A DNA stretch of 9,425 bases from Deltaproteobacteria bacterium (GTDB lineage: Bacteria; Desulfobacterota; DSM-4660; Desulfatiglandales; HGW-15): positions 1 to 9,425 of the forward strand of contig JAFGPH010000131.1 in NCBI GenBank assembly GCA_016926135.1. The letters are read 5' to 3'. The notes under the pieces were generated by a model. That model had not been told where the DNA came from and did no database searches. It worked only from the letters and a program-made list of their open reading frames with translations. The first letter of the stretch is position 1. Each line of letters begins with the position of its first letter. Positions 1 through 5,573 of the stretch are shown piece by piece. A program made the position numbers and the translations under genes.

Positions 1-1
1 A

Positions 2-766
2 TCCGAAAAGCCGGATTTTGCCGTGATCTCTCATTACCACCTGGACCACTCCCTGTGGGGCGGATTGGTCCGGAGCGTCTCGGACGCCGAACTGCTGGTG
101 CCCCTGGCTGAAGCGGACTACGTGGCAAGCCCCGAGTTCTTTCTCGAGAAGACCCTCGGGAAAATGCCCAGCGGGGAACTTTGGAAACGATTTGTGCTGG
201 AACACCTCAAGTTCGGCGGCTGCCGGGAGTTCAGCACCTATGACGGCTCCTTCACACTCGACCTCAAGAAGACAAAGATGATCCTCCTGCCTGCCCCGGG
301 CCATTCGCCGGGACACACGACAGCCTGGTTCCCGCGTGAAAAAATCCTCTTCACGAGCGATCTCGGTTTCGGTCCCTTCGGCCCCTGGTACGGATTCGAA
401 GATTGCGACATCTGTCGTTATGTGGAGTCCCTTCTGAAGCTCAAGTCCATGAAGCCGAGGCTGCTCCTGACAGCCCACGATGGAGTGATCTCCAGGGATA
501 TCGAAGGGGTTTTCGGCCGCGCGATGGAGGTCTTCTTTCTGAGGGAGGATCGAATCAGGAGAGCGCTGGAAACGGGAAGATCCAGGGATTCGATGGTTGA
601 AGAGGGAATTTATTTCCAAAACAAGGAAAAGGTTAAAGACCCATTCAAGGCCTTCCTGTTCGATTGGGATGGTACGATGTTCAATCTGCACCTGAAGGTT
701 CTAAACCAGGGAGGACTTGAGTCCTTTTTCCCCGGGACACGGCCGAAGCCACGGCACAGGCCATGA
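2..766 (+). CDS. MBL-fold metallo-hydrolase, 5' end outside window
   Basis: A metallo-beta-lactamase-fold hydrolase, probably binding two metal ions; the substrate cannot be told. The frame is open from base 2, so the true start and first beta strands lie upstream. The first visible ATG/ATC region at 23 is inside the domain. All metal-site motifs of the fold are visible in order: H-Y-H-L-D-H at 32-49, G-H-S-P-G-H-T with the ligand His at 302-304, S-D-L-G-F with the bridging Asp at 359-361, and A-H-D-G with the last His at 476-478. After the fold comes a helical tail of about 90 residues, ending in a basic Pro/Arg-rich stretch (R-P-K-P-R-H-R-P). The gene is convergent with the next one, leaving a 41-base gap that holds a hairpin. 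The family includes glyoxalase II-like thioesterases, lactonases and others; nothing here singles one out. The fold call is secure, the reaction is not. Confidence 0.9.
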   Translation, partial: SEKPDFAVISHYHLDHSLWGGLVRSVSDAELLVPLAEADYVASPEFFLEKTLGKMPSGELWKRFVLEHLKFGGCREFSTYDGSFTLDLKKTKMILLPAPGHSPGHTTAWFPREKILFTSDLGFGPFGPWYGFEDCDICRYVESLLKLKSMKPRLLLTAHDGVISRDIEGVFGRAMEVFFLREDRIRRALETGRSRDSMVEEGIYFQNKEKVKDPFKAFLFDWDGTMFNLHLKVLNQGGLESFFPGTRPKPRHRP

Positions 767-784
767 GATGACGCGAGAGTGCAG

Positions 785-807
785 TCTTGCGGAAATTTTC
801 TGCAAGA
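785..807. terminator. Hairpin between convergent genes (weak terminator candidate)
   Basis: Near-perfect inverted repeat: CTTGCGGAAA and TTTCTGCAAG around a single central T (786-806), extended by one T-A pair, with one G-T wobble. It fills most of the 41 bases between the two convergent stop codons (766 and 808). There is no U-tract on either side, so intrinsic termination is only a possibility; it may instead protect the 3' ends. Confidence 0.35.
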
Positions 808-1485
808 TCACACGGGCGGACAGATCCGTTGACCTGAAAAGGGGACACCGCAGAATCCAAAGGGCCCTGGATTCTCCGGTTCTCGGCGATTTGAAAACAG
901 GGCCTTGGCTTCGGGACAATCGAGATCTGAAAATTCCGAAATCAGGGCATGCCTCGGTGCTCCCATGGCAGCCAAGACCTTGGTGATGCCCAGACAGCCC
1001 GGAATCCGGCTTACCTGGATAGCCCGCTCCTGAGCGCACCAAACCTCGAGGTCTTCATCTTTGTCCGGATCTGCAAATCGCTCCATGCGGATGAATCGGC
1101 CGATCGGGGCCTCGCCGCTGCCGGGATAAAATCCGTTCTGATCCATCCGCCACTCTATTGTGTATATGGTTGAGACCGCCCCGATACGTCTCCCGATCAT
1201 GGTTCGGGTAAGCTCATCCTGACGCTGTTTGAGCTGGCCGGGGCTTGGATCAAAGAAGGTCCGTGTCGTCTCCCCCACAAAGAGAGCAAGGTTGGATGCA
1301 CCGCGGCATGAACTGCCCGCCGGCTTTTCGGAAGCTTCGGCATCCAGGGATCGGAAATGCGCTGCCGATTCATAGCCCGGGCGCGAAAGCTTCTCCGGGA
1401 TATGAACCTCGTGAAACCAGGTTAAATAGTTTTCCTTGCCGTCGTTTTGGAGATCATAAACAATTGCCCAAATGCCGTTTCCCAT
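808..1485 (-). CDS. Dimeric alpha/beta-barrel (EthD/NIPSNAP-like) hypothetical protein
   Basis: A 225-residue protein without a recognised specific function. Two ferredoxin-like halves can be seen. Residues 5-46 start with a strand (W-A-I-V-Y-D-L), then W-F-H-E-V-H-I-P-E-K-L and P-G-Y-E-S-A-A-H-F. Residues 130-186 repeat the plan (F-I-R-M-E-R-F, a helix, then I-P-G-C-L-G-I-T-K-V and a final strand). This W/F-x-E-x-H-x-P-x-x-L...PGY pattern is typical of dimeric alpha/beta-barrel proteins, which bind or transform small, often aromatic, ligands. The last 35 residues are Pro/Cys-rich and look disordered. I chose ATG at 1485 over the GTG at 1491 because GAGGGG (1491-1496) is a ribosome site 5 bases before the ATG and would overlap the GTG. 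A strong promoter sits directly upstream. It is divergent from the DUF362 gene. Confidence 0.7.
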   Translation of the reverse strand: MGNGIWAIVYDLQNDGKENYLTWFHEVHIPEKLSRPGYESAAHFRSLDAEASEKPAGSSCRGASNLALFVGETTRTFFDPSPGQLKQRQDELTRTMIGRRIGAVSTIYTIEWRMDQNGFYPGSGEAPIGRFIRMERFADPDKDEDLEVWCAQERAIQVSRIPGCLGITKVLAAMGAPRHALISEFSDLDCPEAKALFSNRREPENPGPFGFCGVPFSGQRICPPV

Positions 1486-1502
1486 ATACACCCCTCGATG
1501 AG

Positions 1503-1530
1503 ATTATAAAAAAAGATTTCACCAGGTCAA
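1503..1530 (-). promoter_or_regulatory. Sigma70-type promoter for the 808-1485 gene
   Basis: On the minus strand TTGACC (1525-1530) is followed after 16 bases by a perfect TATAAT (1503-1508). The expected transcript start, about 7 bases on, is near 1496, right at the GAGGGG ribosome site, so the mRNA would have a leader of only about 11 bases. Confidence 0.6.
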
Positions 1531-1560
1531 GCTGCCGCAATGTGCGGGCCCTCAACCGCC

Positions 1561-1589
1561 TTGACACGCCGGTCGGAGACTTGTAGATT
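1561..1589 (+). promoter_or_regulatory. Sigma70-type promoter for the DUF362 gene
   Basis: TTGACA (1561-1566), a 17-base spacer, and TAGATT (1584-1589, 4 of 6 consensus bases). A transcript would start near 1596, giving a leader of about 90 bases that contains the three-hairpin element before the ribosome site GGAGGAG (1680-1686). The -35 boxes of this and the opposite promoter face each other about 30 bases apart. Confidence 0.55.
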
Positions 1590-1610
1590 TTTTCATATCG
1601 TTCTCACCTC

Positions 1611-1630
1611 AAAAAAAGCGGCGCCCCGCT
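1611..1630 (-). terminator. Intrinsic terminator, minus strand
   Basis: AGCGG-GGCG-CCGCT followed directly by seven T on the minus strand: a 5-bp GC-rich stem, tetraloop and U-tract. It would stop antisense transcripts coming out of the DUF362 gene before they reach the 808-1485 gene. On the plus strand the A-run precedes the stem, so it should not terminate there. Confidence 0.6.
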
Positions 1631-1672
1631 TCGGTAAACCGGAAAGTCGCGGTTTGTCGCCGGCGAAAGGCG
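1611..1672 (-). other. Compact three-hairpin element, possible repeat family or small RNA
   Basis: Read on the minus strand, three hairpins follow one another. CGCC pairs with GGCG (1669-1672 with 1659-1662). AAACCG pairs with CGGTTT around an 8-base loop (1650-1655 with 1636-1641). AGCGG pairs with CCGCT around a GGCG tetraloop (1626-1630 with 1617-1621), and runs straight into T7 (1617-1611). On the plus strand the same hairpins lie in the 5' leader of the DUF362 gene, the last one 7 bases before its ribosome site. The unit resembles, from memory only, intergenic elements repeated in some deltaproteobacterial genomes. No second copy is seen in this window. It does not match the riboswitch consensus patterns I considered. 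Confidence 0.45.
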
Positions 1673-1688
1673 GGCATGTGGAGGAGTT

Positions 1689-3443
1689 ATGACCCAAAGC
1701 ATTACATTGAAAAAGACATCTTTTTCGAAGGACTTCGCGGCGCGCCTGAAAGAGTATTACCGATCTGCAGACCCGGACGGGCGCTATGCGGAGAGTAGAC
1801 TCAGGCAGTGGGAGGGCGACGCCGGCGTGGTCCTGTTCGAGGCGAATGAGGAAACCGGGCCGGTCGGTTGGCTTGTTTACAGGCCCGACACCAGCGCCGT
1901 TGAAGAGATCATCGTTCGGAAGGATCAGGCCGCGGGTGAGGGCCTGGAAGGGGCCATCGTGGATGCCCTCATCGACCGGGAGAGCCTGGTTTCCGCCGAA
2001 ATCCTCGATAAGGATCAGGAAAAATACCGCTGGATGCTCGAATACGGGTTTCGACCCACGCGTGAGTTCAAAAGAGACGGGGCGTCCCTCGTGAAGATGG
2101 AGCTGAGCATCTCCGTGTACCTCCGAAAGGTCAAGGGGAAACCGCCGGCGAAACCTTACCCGAATGAGGAAAAGGTGGTCATCGAAAAGGTCCCGCCCAC
2201 CAGGAGCGATGAAGAACTCACGGCGGCCCTCACGAACGTCATCCGCTCGCTCGGCGGTCTGGATCGATTTGTGGGCGAGGGGCAAAACGTCGTCATCAAA
2301 CCCAACGTGGTGGCGGACCATGGCCTCAGGGACGGTGTTTACCAGGGCGGGGTCGTGACGGACCTGGGGCTGGTCAGGGCGCTGATCAAGCTCCTGCTTC
2401 CGGTCGCCGGGAAGGTGACGGTGGCCGAAGGGGCTTCCATCAACCGGGCCGAGACCGGGAAGCTCTTTGCCCATTACGGGTATGACCGGTTGACGGAAAT
2501 CGATCCCGAGAGGGTTTCGCTTGTAGACCTCAACACGGACAGACTGGTTCGGAAAACCGTGCCGCACGGGAAAAGGATGCTCTCCCGGGAGATTCCGGTC
2601 ACCCTGGAGCAGGCGGACGTGATCATCAACCTGCCGGTCATGAAGACCCATTTTGCCGCCCTGGTTTCCTTGAGCATCAAGAATTTCCAGGGCGCCCTGG
2701 CTCCCCTTGAGAAATACATGAGCCATTTTTTCGGGCTCTGGCAGAATCTCATCAATACCCACCATCTCGTAAAGTCGAAACTCGTGATCGTGGACGGCCT
2801 CACGGCCCAGGAAGATTTCGGACCGGTCTACGGATCGCCGAAGACCATGAATCTGCTGATCGGCGGGACCAATCCCGTGGCCGTCGACGCGACGACCATG
2901 AGGATCATGGGCTTTGATCCTGTTCTCTCCCCACCGGTCCTGTTCGGATACATGCAGGGGCTGGGGCCCATGGAAGCGGAGAAGATCCGGGTGGTCGGCG
3001 CCACGGTGGAAGAGGTGCGGAGCCCCTTCAGGGAGGCGGCGGTCGATGTGAGCGGCGGCCGGAAGTTTATCGTTCATGACGGCCATGCCTGCGGGGGATG
3101 CAGAGGGTACCTGCACTATGTCCTCAATAAACTCAGACGGCCGGATCCGAAAAACCCCGGGAGCCTCCTGATCGATCGTCCTTTTGAGAAAAAGGTGAAC
3201 CTCTTTTTGGGACCGGACACGAAAGCGGAGCCGAACCCGGAGGAGACGAATGTCTTCATGGGGATCTGCCAGTTGCACCATGCAGGGACGGGGAAACACC
3301 TGGCCGGCTGTCCCCCGCATGCCGAAGTCATCATGAAGGGCCTCTTCTCGCTGTTCCCTGACATCGAGAGACCGCGGTATGCGGATGAGAACGCCGAGGA
3401 CAAGCTCGAAAAAATGCTGATGGAGGTCCTGAAAGGGGATTAA
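1689..3443 (+). CDS. GNAT-like / DUF362 / Cys-rich fusion protein
   Basis: A 584-residue cytoplasmic protein of three parts. Residues 1-140 look like a GNAT acyltransferase domain: Q80-A-A-G-E-G fits the acetyl-CoA loop pattern Q/R-x-x-G-x-G/A, followed by a helix and by a Y113...Y-G-F-R-P element typical of the GNAT C-terminus. Residues about 165-445 are DUF362: V-V-I-K-P-N-V-V at 201-208, N-L-P-V-M-K-T-H-F at 314-322, S-I-K-N-F-Q-G at 329-335 and N-P-V-A-V-D at 395-400. Residues 455-584 carry C468-G-G-C471, C527 and C541 (A-G-C-P-P-H), a possible Fe-S or zinc site. DUF362 has no firmly known general function; members are often near or fused to Fe-S domains. The start has a GGAGGAG ribosome site (short spacing) and a promoter about 100 bases upstream. 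It is monocistronic, with convergent neighbours downstream. The GNAT activity is inferred from one motif and the fold pattern. Confidence 0.88.
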   Translation: MTQSITLKKTSFSKDFAARLKEYYRSADPDGRYAESRLRQWEGDAGVVLFEANEETGPVGWLVYRPDTSAVEEIIVRKDQAAGEGLEGAIVDALIDRESLVSAEILDKDQEKYRWMLEYGFRPTREFKRDGASLVKMELSISVYLRKVKGKPPAKPYPNEEKVVIEKVPPTRSDEELTAALTNVIRSLGGLDRFVGEGQNVVIKPNVVADHGLRDGVYQGGVVTDLGLVRALIKLLLPVAGKVTVAEGASINRAETGKLFAHYGYDRLTEIDPERVSLVDLNTDRLVRKTVPHGKRMLSREIPVTLEQADVIINLPVMKTHFAALVSLSIKNFQGALAPLEKYMSHFFGLWQNLINTHHLVKSKLVIVDGLTAQEDFGPVYGSPKTMNLLIGGTNPVAVDATTMRIMGFDPVLSPPVLFGYMQGLGPMEAEKIRVVGATVEEVRSPFREAAVDVSGGRKFIVHDGHACGGCRGYLHYVLNKLRRPDPKNPGSLLIDRPFEKKVNLFLGPDTKAEPNPEETNVFMGICQLHHAGTGKHLAGCPPHAEVIMKGLFSLFPDIERPRYADENAEDKLEKMLMEVLKGD

Positions 3444-3475
3444 TCGGCCCCCCGGCATCGCCGTTCGGGGCCGAT
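3443..3475. terminator. Strong hairpin between convergent genes
   Basis: A 9-bp stem, ATCGGCCCC (3443-3451) with GGGGCCGAT (3467-3475), plus an inner CGGC/GCCG stem (3453-3456 with 3460-3463). It starts at the last base of the DUF362 stop codon and lies 26 bases beyond the dehydrogenase stop, so it could serve both transcripts. No clear U-tract follows on either strand. Confidence 0.5.
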
Positions 3476-3501
3476 AGGATTTCTGGTTTCAAAGGACATC
3501 T

Positions 3502-4353
3502 TCACTTGTAGTCGTAGAACCCCTTGCCGGTTTTCCGTCCCAGCCATCCCGCAGTCACCATCTTCCTGAGCAGAAGCGGCGGCGCATATTTGGCCTCCCG
3601 GGTCTCTTCATAAAGCGATTCGGCAATGGAGAGTTCCGTGTCCAGACCGATAAAGTCGATCACCTCCAGAGGTCCCATGGGATGATTGACGGCCATTTTC
3701 ATGGATACGTCGATCTCGTCCCGGGTGGCAATGCCAGCCTCCAGCATGCGCACGGCCCCGAGGAGAAACGGGGTGAACAACCGGGTCACAATGAAGCCTC
3801 CCACATCCGGCGCCACAACGACGGTCTTCCCCAGGGTACCGCCCCACTTCTTAACCGTCTCCACGGTCTCCCGGCTTGTCATGATGGTCCTGACCAGCTC
3901 CAGAAGCTGCATGACGGGTGCAGGGTTGTGGAAATGCATGCCGATCAGTCTGTCCCCTCTTTGGCTGGCCACCGCCATGTCGGTCACGGACAGGCCCGAG
4001 GTATTCGTGCCGAAGATGGTCTCCGGTTTGCAAATGCTATGGAGCTGGGCGAAAAGCCGCTTTTTCAGCTCGAGGTCCTCCGGCACGGCCTCCTCGACGA
4101 TATCGCATTCGGCGAGGTCTTCCAGTTTTGTGCTCGTCTTGATTCTGCCCATGACGGCATCCAATTCCTCCTGGGTCATCTTCTTCTTTTCGACCCTGCC
4201 GGCGAGCCTCTTTTTGATTCCTTTGACGCTCTTCTCAATCATTTGGGGAGCCGCGTCCACGCCCGTCACCTCATAGCCGGCCTGGGCAAAGACCTGTATG
4301 ATTCCGGACCCCATTTGTCCCGTCCCCACTACACCCAGTCTTTTGATCTCCAT
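3502..4353 (-). CDS. 3-hydroxyacyl-CoA dehydrogenase (3-hydroxybutyryl-CoA dehydrogenase type), altered active site
   Basis: A 283-residue single-function enzyme of the NAD(P)-dependent 3-hydroxyacyl-CoA dehydrogenase family, which interconverts 3-hydroxyacyl-CoA and 3-oxoacyl-CoA; length is normal. The Rossmann loop G-T-G-Q-M-G (10-15) is intact, as are T-N-T-S119, the catalytic pair H140 (M-H-F-H-N-P) and E152 (M-Q-L-L-E), and V-N-H-P-M-G-P in the C-terminal helical domain. The family signature P-G-F-I-V-N-R is changed to G-G-F-I-V-T-R (185-191): Thr190 occupies the place of the conserved active-site Asn (N208 in the human enzyme), and the Pro is Gly. So activity or substrate may differ. 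Start ATG at 4353 has GGAGGG 6 bases upstream. Last gene of the minus-strand operon, 17 bases after the flavin reductase stop. Confidence 0.92.
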   Translation of the reverse strand: MEIKRLGVVGTGQMGSGIIQVFAQAGYEVTGVDAAPQMIEKSVKGIKKRLAGRVEKKKMTQEELDAVMGRIKTSTKLEDLAECDIVEEAVPEDLELKKRLFAQLHSICKPETIFGTNTSGLSVTDMAVASQRGDRLIGMHFHNPAPVMQLLELVRTIMTSRETVETVKKWGGTLGKTVVVAPDVGGFIVTRLFTPFLLGAVRMLEAGIATRDEIDVSMKMAVNHPMGPLEVIDFIGLDTELSIAESLYEETREAKYAPPLLLRKMVTAGWLGRKTGKGFYDYK

Positions 4354-4370
4354 GACTTCCCTCCCTTTTC

Positions 4371-5558
4371 TTAATCCCCTTCAGCCGTCTTGGATAGTGC
4401 ACTCGCCCTGGCATCCTTTTTTGTCCAAGGTGTCGGCGCCGCAAGATTCCCCTCAGGCCAGCGGGAGCAATTCACCTTCTCGTACCGGGAATCGGCCTCC
4501 AGGCACCAGTTGCAGGCGGTGCACGAAACAATATCCTTGGCACGGCCTTCCCTGGCCTTGAGCGGCCAATCCGGATCGCAGAGCAACGCTCTACACAGAC
4601 CGATGATGTCGGCCTTTCCCCCGGCGATCAGATCCTCCGCCTGCTGAGGCGTGCGAATCTTGCCCGCGGTGGCGATAGGGACTTTGCTCCCCGCATCGCG
4701 CACCGCTTTCCGAATGCCCTCTGCAAGATAAGCATGCGTGGCGTCGGGCATCCACCACTCCGGGCTCATCCGGTGTCCGCTGTAGCCGGACATGGGGTCC
4801 GGCGGGGTGCCCTCCTTCGGAATGCAGTCCTCAAACCGGCTGCCTGCAGAAACGCTGATATAGTCGGCGCCCACCTCGGCCAGTTTCTTCGCGATTTTTG
4901 TGCTCTGCAGCAGAGTCGTGCCTCTGATCGTGAAATCTTCGCCGTTGATTCTAATCCCGAGAGGGAACTTTTCTCCCACCTCCTGCCGGACGGCGTGATA
5001 CATCTCCAGAGGCAATCGCATGCGATTTTGGAGAGATCCCCCATACTCATCCGTTCTATCGTTGGAAAGAGAGAGGAATGACGAAACCGTATACGCATGC
5101 GCCATGTGAAGTTCAATGAAATCGAAACCCGCCGCGACTGCCCGCCTGGCCGCCCGGACGTGCTGATCCACGATGACCGGCAAATCCTCCTTCTTGAAAT
5201 CAGAGACCCTCTGCCTCCAGCCGCTTTTCGAGATCTTCAGGAAGTGCATGATCTGAATCCCGGCCTTTGTCTCGGGATTTCCCTTGCGAATCGCCTCGAC
5301 GACCCCCTTGAGTTCCTCCGTAAAGCTGTCGTCGCTGATGCGAAGGTTGTACGAGCTTCTGGAAGGGGAGATCACCGCGGCCTCCACGATGAGAAAACCG
5401 GCACCTCCCTCGGCCTCCCGCTGGTAGCGTTTTTTGAGATCCTCCGTCACATGGCCGTCCTCGGTCGCAAGACCCGAGACCATCGATGTCCGCATGATCC
5501 GGTTCGGAAACGTCACCCCGCGCAGGGTGAGGGGTGCAAAAAGATTCGGGTAACTCAT
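4371..5558 (-). CDS. Old Yellow Enzyme-family NADH:flavin oxidoreductase with 4Fe-4S motif, single domain
   Basis: A 395-residue FMN barrel enzyme of the OYE / 2,4-dienoyl-CoA reductase group, likely reducing an activated C=C bond. Visible: N-terminal P-N-R-I-M-R-T-S-M (18-26); H151-M-A-H154-A-Y156, where Tyr156 matches the active-site Tyr of dienoyl-CoA reductase; N-D-R-T-D-E-Y-G-G-S (166-175); and the phosphate-binding end with G-K-I-R-T and G-L-C-R-A-L-L (320-326). C346-x2-C349-x2-C352-x11-C364 is a cluster motif. Its spacing is close to trimethylamine dehydrogenase (x2, x2, x12) rather than FadH (x2, x3, x11). The protein stops about 30 residues after the last Cys, so the FAD/NAD(P)H domain of the roughly 650-residue homologues is absent and electrons must come from elsewhere. 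Ribosome site GGAGG lies 8-9 bases before ATG 5558; the gap to the ligase is 15 bases. Confidence 0.9.
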   Translation of the reverse strand: MSYPNLFAPLTLRGVTFPNRIMRTSMVSGLATEDGHVTEDLKKRYQREAEGGAGFLIVEAAVISPSRSSYNLRISDDSFTEELKGVVEAIRKGNPETKAGIQIMHFLKISKSGWRQRVSDFKKEDLPVIVDQHVRAARRAVAAGFDFIELHMAHAYTVSSFLSLSNDRTDEYGGSLQNRMRLPLEMYHAVRQEVGEKFPLGIRINGEDFTIRGTTLLQSTKIAKKLAEVGADYISVSAGSRFEDCIPKEGTPPDPMSGYSGHRMSPEWWMPDATHAYLAEGIRKAVRDAGSKVPIATAGKIRTPQQAEDLIAGGKADIIGLCRALLCDPDWPLKAREGRAKDIVSCTACNWCLEADSRYEKVNCSRWPEGNLAAPTPWTKKDARASALSKTAEGD

Positions 5559-5573
5559 ATGCCGTCCCTCCGT

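Noticed and set aside
1596..1688. Riboswitch (cyclic di-GMP or guanidine class) in the DUF362 leader
   Set aside because: A short A-A-A-C-C run and a GAAA are suggestive of the c-di-GMP class, but the conserved core sequences of neither class are present; only simple hairpins can be supported.
1593..3458. A 621-codon open frame on the minus strand across the whole DUF362 gene
   Set aside because: It is exactly antisense to a gene with clear domain motifs, is rich in His/Arg/Pro/Asp without recognisable fold, starts beyond the gene's end in the terminator hairpin, and contains the intrinsic terminator near its 3' end. High GC favours such shadow frames.
3682..4374. Plus-strand open frames of 230 and 196 codons over the dehydrogenase gene
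   Set aside because: Antisense to a complete 3-hydroxyacyl-CoA dehydrogenase with full motifs; no ribosome site or domain.
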